Below are positions 15,952-24,776 of a stretch of 64,000 nt of DNA, one piece after another. Numbering within the stretch: the stretch's first letter is position 1; the number at the start of each line of letters is the position of its first letter. A program made the translations under genes and the position numbers. The DNA is taken from contig NZ_OMPO01000003.1 of the NCBI RefSeq assembly GCF_900292035.1, forward strand, positions 248,001-312,000. Reading direction: 5' to 3'. The stretch comes from Blastococcus sp. Marseille-P5729 (GTDB taxonomy: Bacteria; Actinomycetota; Actinomycetes; Mycobacteriales; Antricoccaceae). The notes under the pieces were generated by a model. That model saw only the letters and a list, made by a program, of their open reading frames with translations. It ran no database searches and was not told the DNA's origin.

Positions 15952-18276
15952 TCAGTCGACGGTGTACTCGTCCAGGACCGAGAGCGATCTGCGCCGCGTG
16001 GGCGCCTCGTGGATCGCCCGCCAGACGCGCTCGGGCGTCAACGGCATGTCGACGTGCCGGACGCCGAACGGGGCGAGCGCGTCGACGACGGCGTTCTGCA
16101 CCGCGGGGGTGGCGCCGATGGTCCCTGCCTCGCCGATGCCCTTGGCCCCGAGGGGGTTGTACGGCGTCTCGGTCTCCTGCGTCGTGAGCGTGAAGGCGGG
16201 GAGGTCGGCGGCCGCGGGCAACACGTAGTCCATCAGCGTCGCGGTGAGGGGGTTGCCGTCCTCGTCGTACACGAACTGCTCGTACAGCGCCTGCGAGACG
16301 CCCTGCGCGATGCCGCCGTGCCGCTGCCCGTCGAAGATCATCGGGTTCAGGATCCGGCCGGCGTCGTCGCAGGAGAAGATGTCGCGCAACCGCGTCTCAC
16401 CGGTCTCGGTGTCGACCTCGACGACGGCGAGCTGGGCGCCGAACGGAAAGGTGGGGCCCACGCCGTTCCAGACGGAGTACGCCGACAAGGCCTCCTCCTC
16501 GGCCAGCGCGGACACCGCGACAGACGCGCTGGATCCCGCGCCGCGCACCGAGACGATCTGCCGCGTGGTGTCGAGGTCGATATCGGCCGGGTCGGCCTCG
16601 AACAGCTCAGCGGCGCGCTTCTTGATCTGCTCGATGAGCTCCAGGGTGGCCGCGCGTACGGCGCTCCCGCCCAGCTGCAGCGACCGCGAGCCACCGGTGC
16701 CACCCCCGACCGGGATCAGGTCGGTGTCACCGTGGACGACGGTGATCCGCTCGACCGGCACCCCGAGCTGGTCGCAGACGATCATCGCGAACGAGGTCGC
16801 GTGCCCCTGGCCGTGCGGTGAGGAACCGGTCAGCACGGTCACCGAGCCGTCCGGGTGCAGCTCGACCGTCGCGTTCTCGCGGTCCCCGCCCATCGTGATC
16901 TCGACGTAGGTGGCCAGCCCGATGCCGAGCTGGACGACGCTCCCGGCCTCTCGCCGCTGCTGCTGCTCGGCGCGCAGCCGCTCGTAGGATGCGAGGTCCA
17001 GCACCTTCTCCAGGGCCGCCTCGTAGTCGCCGGAGTCGTAGGTTGCGCCGGCCTTCGTCTCGAACGGGAACTGCTCAGGCCGGATGAAGTTCAGCCGGCG
17101 CACCTTCGCAGGATCGATGCCGATCTCGGCGGCGAACATGTCGACCGCCCGCTCGATCGCGGCCGCCGCCTCGGGGCGGCCGGCGCCCCGATAGGCGCCC
17201 ACCGGGGAGGTGTTGGTGACCACTGACTCCGCGCGGGCGCTGACCGCCGGGATGTCGTAGCAGCCCGGGGCCATCCTTCGGGTCTGCATCGGCAGCATGG
17301 CGCCCATCCGCGGGTAGGCGCCGGCGTCCTGGAGGATGTCGAGCGCGTAGGCGAGGATCTTCCCCTCGCGGGTCCCACCGATCCTGACCGTCTGCACCTG
17401 GGCCCGCCCGTGCACCATGCCGAGCAGGTTCTCGTTGCGTTCCTCGACCCACACCACCGGCCGGTCGAGCAGCCGGGCCGCCGATGCGATGACCGCGTGC
17501 TCGGGCTCGCAGCGGAACTTCGCGCCGAACGCGCCGCCGACGTCCGGCGTGATGATCCGCACCTGCTGCTTGTCGACGCCCAGCATCATCGCCAGCTCGG
17601 TCTGCGCCGCTTGCGCGCCCTGGTTGGAGGTCCAGGCGGTCAGCCGGCCCTCGGCGTCCCACACGCAGGCGCCGGCGTGGCCCTCGAGCGGGACGACGGC
17701 CAGCCGCTGGTTGACCAGCTCCTGCTCGATCACGACCTCGCAGCCGTCGAACATCCCCGGGTCGCGCTCGGTCTCGAAGCCGTGCGCCACGGTGACATTG
17801 GTGCCGGCCTCGGGGTACAGATAGTCGGTGCCGTCCCGGGACGCCCGGACGTCGACGATCGGCTCCAGCCAGTCGATCTCGACGTCGACCAGGTCGGCGG
17901 CGTCCATCGCCTCAGCCGCAGTCGCGGCGAGCACGACTGCGACCGGCTCGCCGACGAACCGCACCCGATCGGTCGCCAGCGGGAAGCGGTTCATGTTGCG
18001 CTCGAAAGGCCGCATTGTCGGCGGGATCGGGAGCATCGGGAGCTCTTTGGCGGTGTACACCGCGACCACCCCCGGCATCGCGCGGGCCGCGGTCGTGTCG
18101 ATACCCCGGATCTCGCCGTGCGCGATCGTGGAGCGGACGAAACAGGCATGGGCGGCCCCGGTCAGCCGCTCGTCCGTGAGGTCCGCGGTGTACGTCGACC
18201 GCCCGGTTAGCAGACGAGGGTCTTCCGTGCGCAGCACGCGCGTACCGAGGATGCTCACGCCGTCATCCTTTCCCAT
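15952..18276 (-). CDS. Molybdopterin-binding aldehyde oxidase/CO dehydrogenase-like large subunit
   Basis: 774-residue molybdenum-hydroxylase large subunit (xanthine dehydrogenase/CoxL superfamily). The N-terminal domain is VLRTEDPRLLTGRSTYTADL; the molybdopterin domain has GGAFGAKF, the loop AYRGAGRPEA, GSSPHGQGHAT and the C-terminal active-site Glu in GAKGIGEAGTIG. The AYRGAGR loop places it with form-II/aldehyde-oxidase-type proteins, not with true CO dehydrogenase (AYRCSFR). The ATG at 18276 is chosen because homology begins just after it. The usual partner genes for the FAD and [2Fe-2S] subunits are not adjacent on either side, so it is an orphan large subunit here. Substrate unknown. 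Confidence 0.88.
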   Translation of the reverse strand: MGKDDGVSILGTRVLRTEDPRLLTGRSTYTADLTDERLTGAAHACFVRSTIAHGEIRGIDTTAARAMPGVVAVYTAKELPMLPIPPTMRPFERNMNRFPLATDRVRFVGEPVAVVLAATAAEAMDAADLVDVEIDWLEPIVDVRASRDGTDYLYPEAGTNVTVAHGFETERDPGMFDGCEVVIEQELVNQRLAVVPLEGHAGACVWDAEGRLTAWTSNQGAQAAQTELAMMLGVDKQQVRIITPDVGGAFGAKFRCEPEHAVIASAARLLDRPVVWVEERNENLLGMVHGRAQVQTVRIGGTREGKILAYALDILQDAGAYPRMGAMLPMQTRRMAPGCYDIPAVSARAESVVTNTSPVGAYRGAGRPEAAAAIERAVDMFAAEIGIDPAKVRRLNFIRPEQFPFETKAGATYDSGDYEAALEKVLDLASYERLRAEQQQRREAGSVVQLGIGLATYVEITMGGDRENATVELHPDGSVTVLTGSSPHGQGHATSFAMIVCDQLGVPVERITVVHGDTDLIPVGGGTGGSRSLQLGGSAVRAATLELIEQIKKRAAELFEADPADIDLDTTRQIVSVRGAGSSASVAVSALAEEEALSAYSVWNGVGPTFPFGAQLAVVEVDTETGETRLRDIFSCDDAGRILNPMIFDGQRHGGIAQGVSQALYEQFVYDEDGNPLTATLMDYVLPAAADLPAFTLTTQETETPYNPLGAKGIGEAGTIGATPAVQNAVVDALAPFGVRHVDMPLTPERVWRAIHEAPTRRRSLSVLDEYTVD

Positions 18277-18358
18277 TTCCCGACCGCCTTCAACAAACTT
18301 GCCGGTACTAACGACTCGATACGCTCGACGCCACGAAGCCCGACCCAGGAGGCACGAG

Positions 18359-19669
18359 ATGCTGCGAGACCGCACCGGTGAGCCGATCGAGGTGGGCGCC
18401 GGTTTACTCGATCTGACCCAGTACGTGCGCGCCGGCGACACGCTGGTGTGGGGGCAGGGGACCGCCGAGCCGGTCACGCTGACCCGTGCGCTGGTGCAGC
18501 AGCGCACGCAGATCGTCGGGCGCGGCGACCGGCTGAACGCCTTCCTCGGCGTGACGCGCGGCGACACCTTCACTGCCGAGCAGACCGATTATCTCCGTTT
18601 CTTCGGCCTCGGTGGCCTGGGCGAGACTGCCCGGCTGACCAGGGCCGGCGCGGTCGACGTCCTGCCGATCCGGCTCGGGAGCGTGACCGGCCTGATCCGT
18701 CAGGGCAGGCTGCGCTTCGACGTCGTCCTGGTCCAGCTGAGCGAGCCGCGCGGGGGCATCTGCTCAACGGGCCTGGTCGGCGACATGCTGCAGGAGGCGA
18801 TCCGGGGCGCCCGGGTCGTCATCGGCGAGATCAACCCCCGCGTGCCGTTCACCCGAGGCGACACCCAGCTCGCCTGGAGCGATCTGGACGTCATCGTCCG
18901 CAGCGACGAGCCGCTGATGCAGTGGCCGCCGGCCAAGCAGAGCGCGGACGCCGAGACCATCGCTGAGCTGATCGCAGAACGCGTTCCCGACCGCGCCACG
19001 ATCCAGCTCGGGATCGGCGCGGTGCCGGAGGCGATGGCTCCCGCGCTGCGGGACAAGAGCGGTCTGGGGCTGCACTCGGGCATGATGACCGACGCGGTGC
19101 TCGACATGATCGAAGCCGGCGTGATCACCAATGCGCACAAGCCGATCGACACCGGCGTATCGGTCACCGGGCTGGTCTTCGGCTCCGACCGGCTGGCGCA
19201 GTGGGCCGAGGACAACCCGGCGCTCGCCGTCCGCTCGCTGGATCACACCCACGGGCCGCGCGCGCTGAGCACCTTCGATGACTTCTGGGCGATCAACTCG
19301 GCGATCGAGGTCGACCTGAGCGGGCAGGTCAACGCCGAGATGATGAACGGCTCGTATGTCGGCGGGATCGGCGGGCAGCTGGAGTTCGTGCGGGCGGCGA
19401 TGTCCTCCGAGCGCGGCCGGTCGGTCATCGCCTTCCCATCCGCGGCGGCCAGGGGCGCGGTCTCCCGGATCGTCCCGCGGCTGGTCGACGGCGTTGTCAC
19501 CACGCCGCGCGCCGATGCCGATCTGTTCGTCACCGAGTACGGCGTAGCCGACCTGCGTGGCGTCCCGCTGCCCGAGCGCCCGGCACGGCTGATCGCGATC
19601 GCGCACCCCGACCATCGCGAGGGGCTCGAGCGCGCCGTCCGCGAGTCGTCGCGACAGGCCCCCGCATAG
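18359..19669 (+). CDS. Acetyl-CoA hydrolase/CoA-transferase family protein
   Basis: 436-residue family I CoA-transferase (4-hydroxybutyrate or acetate CoA-transferase/acetyl-CoA hydrolase group). AGGAGG precedes the ATG by seven bases. The N-terminal domain has GDTLVWGQGTAEP; the C-terminal domain has IQLGIGAVPEAMAPAL, GLHSGMMTD and the catalytic Glu in WAINSAIEVDLSGQVNAE, then the oxyanion-type GGIGGQLEFVRAA. It diverges from the molybdoenzyme gene with only 82 bases between the starts, so the promoters overlap. The acyl group transferred is not determined. Confidence 0.87.
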   Translation: MLRDRTGEPIEVGAGLLDLTQYVRAGDTLVWGQGTAEPVTLTRALVQQRTQIVGRGDRLNAFLGVTRGDTFTAEQTDYLRFFGLGGLGETARLTRAGAVDVLPIRLGSVTGLIRQGRLRFDVVLVQLSEPRGGICSTGLVGDMLQEAIRGARVVIGEINPRVPFTRGDTQLAWSDLDVIVRSDEPLMQWPPAKQSADAETIAELIAERVPDRATIQLGIGAVPEAMAPALRDKSGLGLHSGMMTDAVLDMIEAGVITNAHKPIDTGVSVTGLVFGSDRLAQWAEDNPALAVRSLDHTHGPRALSTFDDFWAINSAIEVDLSGQVNAEMMNGSYVGGIGGQLEFVRAAMSSERGRSVIAFPSAAARGAVSRIVPRLVDGVVTTPRADADLFVTEYGVADLRGVPLPERPARLIAIAHPDHREGLERAVRESSRQAPA

Positions 19670-19708
19670 CCGCCGCCCTCCGGCGAGGCCCAGACGTCGC
19701 AGCACGGC

Positions 19709-20680
19709 TCAGTACGGCCAGTCGCCGACCGCTTCGTTGGCCAGCAGCACGGCCAGCAGCAGGCGTGCCTTCCGGCCGGAGAGCGGGCCCGCGCTCAGCA
19801 GCCCGCGCTTGAGCAGATCCGTCTCGCTGCCTGGGTACCCGTAGGTGCTGCTAAGCATGTGTCCCGAGCCGGTGCGTGATGCCAGGACGACCGGCATCCG
19901 CGCCGTCAGGTCCGCGATCCGGTCGACGGCATCCTCGTGCACGTGGCCGCCACCGACCCCGTCGATCACCGCTCCCGCGTACCCGAGATCGGGCAGCGAC
20001 TCCAGTAGCCGCAGGTCCTCACCGAGCGTCGCCGGCACCAGCGCCACCGGCGGCACCGGGCCACTCGGGAGCGGCAGCAACGGGCTGGTCTGCGGCCGGT
20101 AGTCGAGCCGGAGGTGTCCCTCCAGCACCCAGCCCAGCGGTCCGGCCTGCGGCCCCGAGGTGAAGGTCGCAGTGCTGGTGACGTGCGCCTTGTGCACCCA
20201 CAGCGGGTCGTGCAGCTGGTCGTTGAAGGCCACCAGCGCACGGACCCCGCCGCAGTCGTCGTCCGCCGCGGCCAGGACCGCGGCATGGAGATTCGCCGGG
20301 CCGTCGGCGCCCGGCAGCGTCGGGTTGCGCATCGCCCCGGTGACGACGAACGGTCGCTCAGCGCGGTTGAGCACCGACAGCAGGTACGCGGTCTCCTCCA
20401 ACGTGTCGGTGCCCTGGGTGACCACGACGCCGCGGGCGCCGTCCGCGAGTGCTGCCATGCCGGCCCGCGCGACCTCGACGACGATGTCGACGGTGAGGCT
20501 GGAGGAGCCCACCTGGGCCAGCTGCGCGGTGCTGATCTCGGCAATCTCGCCCAGCTGCGGTACGGCGGCGACCAGTCGGGCGCCGGTGATGGCCGGTGTG
20601 ACTGGAGAGCCGGAACCTGTGTCGGACGTGGAGGCGATCGTGCCGCCGAGCGAGATGACGTGGACGCGTGGTGGCTGCAT
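19709..20680 (-). CDS. Asparaginase (L-asparaginase type I/II family)
   Basis: 323-residue asparaginase-family hydrolase. Both catalytic threonine motifs are present: SLGGTIAST near the N-terminus (residues 10-18) and VTQGTDTLEETAYL (about residues 87-100) containing the Thr-Asp pair; the Lys of the second triad lies in DPLWVHKAHVTS. There is no signal peptide, so it is cytosolic, converting asparagine to aspartate and ammonia. It is convergent with the CoA-transferase gene (39 bases apart). A long-spaced inverted repeat lies just upstream of its start. Confidence 0.9.
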   Translation of the reverse strand: MQPPRVHVISLGGTIASTSDTGSGSPVTPAITGARLVAAVPQLGEIAEISTAQLAQVGSSSLTVDIVVEVARAGMAALADGARGVVVTQGTDTLEETAYLLSVLNRAERPFVVTGAMRNPTLPGADGPANLHAAVLAAADDDCGGVRALVAFNDQLHDPLWVHKAHVTSTATFTSGPQAGPLGWVLEGHLRLDYRPQTSPLLPLPSGPVPPVALVPATLGEDLRLLESLPDLGYAGAVIDGVGGGHVHEDAVDRIADLTARMPVVLASRTGSGHMLSSTYGYPGSETDLLKRGLLSAGPLSGRKARLLLAVLLANEAVGDWPY

Positions 20681-20698
20681 CGTTCAACTGTGGCAGAG

Positions 20699-20774
20699 AT
20701 TCGAACGCCTCTCGGGCGACGAGACACCAGCGGCGGGGGTCCGGGGTGTAGCGCCCGAGAGGCTGCATTCGAAT
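20699..20774. repeat. Spaced inverted repeat in divergent intergenic region
   Basis: Arms CCTCTCGGGCG and CGCCCGAGAGG are perfect 11-base complements with a 33-base loop, and ATTCGAA/TTCGAAT extends the outer ends after a small bulge. It lies between the divergent asparaginase and MFS genes, in a 267-base spacer, so it is not placed like a terminator. It may be a regulatory structure or the remains of a mobile repeat. Confidence 0.45.
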
Positions 20775-20947
20775 GCCTGATCAGAATAGGGAACCTTGGG
20801 TGGCCGTGACCAGCATTCCCACGCCGTGATTTACGCCGCTACCTGCAGATATTCGCCTGGATCGGGGAATGGCCGCAGAATAATCGGTCATTCGACTATG
20901 TCAGGTCGCCTCCGCGCGGTGACGGGTGGATCCACTAGCCTCGGCGT

Positions 20948-22165
20948 ATGACATCGGTCACCGAAGAGCCGCGCCTGAGGAGCGCCATCGTCAAGCTCGC
21001 GTTCTCGCTCTTCGCCGTGGCCATGTCGTCCCAAGCGGTGTCCCCGCTGCTGCTGTACTACACGCACGACTTGAAACTGTCCGGCACGATTCTCACCGCG
21101 TTCTTCGCCATCTACGCGCTGGGGCTCGTGCCGGCGCTGCTGCTGGGCGGGGCGCACTCGGATCGTATCGGCCGCAAGGCGGTGGTCTATCCCTCCGTCG
21201 TCCTGGTGCTGTGCGCGGTGCTGGCACTGGAGAGCGCGGCTGCCTTCGGCGAGGCCGCGCTGATCGTCGCCCGGTTGCTGCAGGGCCTCACTGCCGGCGC
21301 CTGCTTCACCGTCGGCGCGGTCTGGCTGCGGGAGCTGGCCGGCCCGACGCACGCGAAGCGGGCCGCGATGATCGCCAGCGGCGTGATGGCCTTCGGCTTC
21401 GCCAGCGGTCCGCTGACCACCGGCATATTGGTGCAGTGGGCACCCTGGCCGAAGATCCTGCCCATGCTGGTGCCGGCGGTGCTGCTGGCCATCGCCCTGA
21501 TTCTGCTGCGCTCGGTGCCCGAGACGGTGACCGAGCGCCGGTACGGCAAGATCCGGGTCGGCGTCCCGAGGGAGTCGGTTGCCGGGTTCTTCGCGTACCT
21601 GCTGCCGATCGCGCTGCTGACCTACACGCCGGCGATGCTCGCGCTGACCATCTTCCCGCTGCAGATCGCCGAGACCGGGGTGGGCATGATCTACGCGCTC
21701 GCCGGTTTGTCGATGTTCTTCGTGCAGGGCACGGCGGCGTACGCCGCGATCTACGCGCGACGGTGGGGACCCAAGGCCTGTGGCTGGCTGTCCGGATTCC
21801 TGTGCGCCATCGGCTGCCTGTGCGGCTATTTCGCGGTACAGCCGGACGGGTGGCCGTGGCTGATCCCGGCGTCCTTGCTGATCGGCTTCTCCGGCGGACT
21901 CGCAATGACCGGTGGGCTCATGGTGGCCGACCTGGTCGCTCCTCCGGACCGCCGCGGGGCGCTCGTGTCGATGTTCTACGTCGTCGTCTACTTCGGGTTC
22001 ATGGTCCCGACGATCTTCTCGCTGATCTGGGGCAAGCAGACGCTGGAGGAGGGCTCGACGGTGATGATCCACGCGATCGTGGCGTTCATCCTGGGACTGG
22101 TGCTGCTGGGCCCCGGACGCCGGGTGGTGCAGCGCGCGGAGTCAGCCGCGGTCGCGGAGGGCTGA
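20948..22165 (+). CDS. MFS transporter (12-TM drug/metabolite exporter type)
   Basis: 405-residue major facilitator with about 12 hydrophobic helices. The motif A loop between helices 2 and 3 reads GGAHSDRIGRKAVV (about residues 66-79), and helix 4 has RLLQGLTAGACF. This is the pattern of drug:H+ antiporter-like MFS proteins. There is no substrate-specific motif. The stop lies 24 bases inside the convergent thiamine-binding-family gene. The promoter region faces the asparaginase gene. Confidence 0.85.
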   Translation: MTSVTEEPRLRSAIVKLAFSLFAVAMSSQAVSPLLLYYTHDLKLSGTILTAFFAIYALGLVPALLLGGAHSDRIGRKAVVYPSVVLVLCAVLALESAAAFGEAALIVARLLQGLTAGACFTVGAVWLRELAGPTHAKRAAMIASGVMAFGFASGPLTTGILVQWAPWPKILPMLVPAVLLAIALILLRSVPETVTERRYGKIRVGVPRESVAGFFAYLLPIALLTYTPAMLALTIFPLQIAETGVGMIYALAGLSMFFVQGTAAYAAIYARRWGPKACGWLSGFLCAIGCLCGYFAVQPDGWPWLIPASLLIGFSGGLAMTGGLMVADLVAPPDRRGALVSMFYVVVYFGFMVPTIFSLIWGKQTLEEGSTVMIHAIVAFILGLVLLGPGRRVVQRAESAAVAEG

Positions 22166-22447
22166 CTCGACCCGCTCGACCTTCGCCGTCAGCTGGCCCG
22201 TGTGGCCCGGGCGGATGTCTGCCTTGAGCACCAGGCCCACCCGTGGGGAGGACGCCGCGACCACGTCGACGGCCTGCTTGACGACCGCCATCACCTCGTC
22301 CCATTCCCCCTCGATATTGGTGAACATGGCATTGGTCTCGCACGGGAGCCCGCTCTCGCGGACTACCCGCACGGCCTCGGCGACGGCCTCGGTGACCGAC
22401 CCGTCGTCACTGGTGGACACGGGGGACAGTGAGAATGCGACGATCAT
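22142..22447 (-). CDS. MTH1187/YkoF-type thiamine-binding family protein
   Basis: 101-residue protein of the MTH1187 (formerly DUF77) family, a ferredoxin-like alpha/beta fold that binds thiamine-like ligands. Motifs: IVAFSLSPVSTSDDGSV at the N-terminus, GLPCETNAMFTNIEGEWDEVMAVVKQAVD in the middle and a final VLKADIRPG strand. GAGGAG lies seven bases before the ATG. It starts 20 bases after the stop of an MFS gene (22468-23712), so the two are one operon and the MFS may carry thiamine or a related pyrimidine; this is inference. Confidence 0.85.
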   Translation of the reverse strand: MIVAFSLSPVSTSDDGSVTEAVAEAVRVVRESGLPCETNAMFTNIEGEWDEVMAVVKQAVDVVAASSPRVGLVLKADIRPGHTGQLTAKVERVESALRDRG

Positions 22448-22467
22448 CCAGGGACTCCTCAGATGCG

Positions 22468-23712
22468 TTAGACGTTCAGCTCCGGGTAACCGTACGACGA
22501 GTCGGCGGTGAGATGTCGGCCACGAGCCTGCAGCTGACGGCGTCCGAGCCACACGACCGCCGCGGCTAGCAGCGCCGCGACCGTGGCGACCCCGAAGGCG
22601 AGGTTCGCCGTGTACCTGTCGGTGGTGATGCCCGACAAGGACGTGCCGACGGCGACGCCGAGCGCGATCATGGTGCCGATCCAGGTGAAGCCCTCGTTGG
22701 CCTGCTCGCGAGGCACGATGTTCTCGCAGATCGTGAAGGTCGTGATGAGCGTCGGCGAGACCGCGATGCCCAGTACCGCGACGATCACCGCCATCACCCA
22801 GACGTTCGTGATGACCAGCGCCGGGAGGGTGGCGATCGTGAGCGCCGACAGCAGCAGCGCCAGCCGCCGGTTCAGCGGGGCGATCCAGTCGATGGTGCCC
22901 CACACGATGCCCGAGAGCATGGAGCCGACCGCAAGGGCTGCGATGAGCACGCCCGCCATCGCCGGCCGTCCTTGCTGCTCGGAGAACGCGGTAAGCACCA
23001 GCTCGAAGGTGCCGAGGATGACGCCCATCGCCATGCCCACCACGCAGAGGATCATCAGACCGGGGATGCGGATCGGGGATCGCGCGCCGCGAGGGACCTC
23101 ACCGCCGTGACCGGGCGGCGGCTCGGTGCGCGCCTGGGTGGCGAGCATCAGGCTGCCGACGACCGCGAAGCCCGCAGCGACGATCATCCCGAGAGTCGCG
23201 TGGCCGGCGGTCGAGAGGACGGTCACGAGCACCGGGCCGAGGATGAAGCACAGCTCCTCGATCACTGACTCCATCGCCAGGGCGGTGGGCAGCCGGCTGG
23301 AGCCCTCCAGGAGGTAGGCCCACCGGGCACGCAGCATCGAGCCGACGGGAGGGATGAACCCTCCGGCGATCGCTCCCGCGACATACAGCACCCACGGCGC
23401 GGCGTGGCTGCGGACGGCGATGATGAACATCGCTGCGCCGGCGGCGAACATGATCACGACGGGGATCAGCACCTTGCGCTGGCCGTACCGGTCGGCCAGC
23501 CGGCCGAGGATCGGCCCGAGGATGGCGGTAGCGACTGCGCCCACGGCGGCGACCGTACCGCCCAGGCCGTAGGAGCCGTCGGGATAGGCGCCGACGATGA
23601 GCAGCACCGACCCGAGGCCGATCATCGACAGTGGCAGGCGACCGACGAAGCCGAACAGCTCCATCGAAGGGGTGTGCGGGGTGCGCAGAACCTCGCGATA
23701 AGGCCCTAGCAC
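22468..23712 (-). CDS. MFS transporter
   Basis: 414-residue major facilitator with about 12 helices. Motif A is GRLADRYGQRKVLIP (about residues 65-79). The GTG at 23712 is chosen because the family-typical start LGPYREVLRTP follows it; the longer frame upstream is Arg/Pro-rich and does not look coding. The central loop is hydrophilic (QARTEPPPGHGGEVPRG). It resembles the actinobacterial MFS group with an N-terminal FxGRLPLSMIGLG segment. It probably forms an operon with the thiamine-binding-family gene. Substrate unknown. Confidence 0.82.
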   Translation of the reverse strand: MLGPYREVLRTPHTPSMELFGFVGRLPLSMIGLGSVLLIVGAYPDGSYGLGGTVAAVGAVATAILGPILGRLADRYGQRKVLIPVVIMFAAGAAMFIIAVRSHAAPWVLYVAGAIAGGFIPPVGSMLRARWAYLLEGSSRLPTALAMESVIEELCFILGPVLVTVLSTAGHATLGMIVAAGFAVVGSLMLATQARTEPPPGHGGEVPRGARSPIRIPGLMILCVVGMAMGVILGTFELVLTAFSEQQGRPAMAGVLIAALAVGSMLSGIVWGTIDWIAPLNRRLALLLSALTIATLPALVITNVWVMAVIVAVLGIAVSPTLITTFTICENIVPREQANEGFTWIGTMIALGVAVGTSLSGITTDRYTANLAFGVATVAALLAAAVVWLGRRQLQARGRHLTADSSYGYPELNV

Positions 23713-23870
23713 GCGATCACCACACGACCACGCTAGCGGATGCGCGCCGACGGGGGCCCAGGCGGGCGTCGGCCTCGAGCCCCGGGCGGGGTTGGCCTCG
23801 GGGTCGGGCGGGGATCTCGCGGTACTTTGAGGCGAAGCCAATTCAGCGGCGTTCCGGGAGGCCAGCACCG

Positions 23871-24776
23871 ATGACTGCACCACGCGATCCAGGCGAGATC
23901 GATCCCGAGGCGCCGTCGGCACCGAGCACCCCGCGACAGGGCGGGCGGCATGCTGCGCCGGACGACGAGCCGGAGCAGAGCCGGCCTCCGGCCGCTGAGG
24001 AATCGGCCGCGCTCGACCCGGCCCCGGTGGACGCTCCGGAGAGCAGCGACGCCGGATTCGGCGGCGCGGTCGACGCGGACGATCCGCTGCTGGCCAAGAC
24101 CGACGCGACCATCGAGCCGGCCACCCGGCCGACGTCCTCGGCCGAGGGCGCTGAGCGTCTCGAGGCCTCCGATGCCCGCACTGCCTCCGGGGCGCCCGCG
24201 AGCACGCCCGCACGCCGCCGCCACGCCGCAGAAGGGTCGTCCTTCCGGCTGCCGGCGTGGATGATCTGGCTGGCCAGCACGATCATCATCGCGCTGATCG
24301 CCTGGCTCGTGATCAGCCTGGCCACCGGGGACGACGACGATCAGGAGCAGAGTGCCGCGTCCTCCACCAGTGCCGCCGCCTCGACGTCCGCCGCGTCGAC
24401 GCCGGTCGACGTGAACTCGCTTCCGCAGCTGCTGTGCATGGGCAACAGCTACATCACGATCGAGACCGGTCTCAGTGCTGAGCAGATGCTGGCCGACCCA
24501 GGAGCTGTCGAGTCGCAGTTCCCCGGCAGCCAGCTGTCGACGATCCCGCCCGGCTGCATCGCCGACACCGATACGCGCGACGACGTGGTGCTCGCGATGG
24601 GTCCGTACCCGTCGATCGAGGAGGCCTGTACGGCCGGCGCGGAGCTGCAGGGTGTGCAGTTCACCGCGTACGCCGGGAGCGCCAGCGAAGGCCTTGAGCA
24701 GACCTCCTGCTCGGCGTCCTCCAGCGGAGGGCCCGCTGGAGGCGGGTCCTCCGGCAGCGGATCCCCTAGCGGCTGA
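23871..24776 (+). CDS. Single-pass membrane protein with disordered N-terminus
   Basis: 301-residue protein. Residues 1-125 are a Pro/Glu/Ala-rich disordered region, followed by one transmembrane helix (about 128-152: WMIWLASTIIIALIAWLVIS), a short acidic DDDDQEQ stretch, a Ser/Ala/Thr linker, and an external domain (about 185-280) with four cysteines in the pattern LLCMGN, GCIAD, EACTAG and TSCSAS. The tail is Gly/Ser-rich. GGGAGG lies nine bases before the ATG. The paired cysteines suggest two disulfides outside the membrane. I do not recognise the family. It resembles septal or cell-wall anchor proteins only in architecture. Confidence 0.7.
   Translation: MTAPRDPGEIDPEAPSAPSTPRQGGRHAAPDDEPEQSRPPAAEESAALDPAPVDAPESSDAGFGGAVDADDPLLAKTDATIEPATRPTSSAEGAERLEASDARTASGAPASTPARRRHAAEGSSFRLPAWMIWLASTIIIALIAWLVISLATGDDDDQEQSAASSTSAAASTSAASTPVDVNSLPQLLCMGNSYITIETGLSAEQMLADPGAVESQFPGSQLSTIPPGCIADTDTRDDVVLAMGPYPSIEEACTAGAELQGVQFTAYAGSASEGLEQTSCSASSSGGPAGGGSSGSGSPSG

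Noticed and set aside
18277-18573. N-terminal extension of the molybdoenzyme
   Set aside because: The extra 99 residues are Arg/Ser/Thr-rich, overlap the CoA-transferase gene on the other strand and match nothing in the family.
23631-23870. N-terminal extension of the single-pass protein
   Set aside because: The frame is open upstream but overlaps the divergent MFS gene and is Arg-rich. ATG 23871 has GGGAGG nine bases before it.
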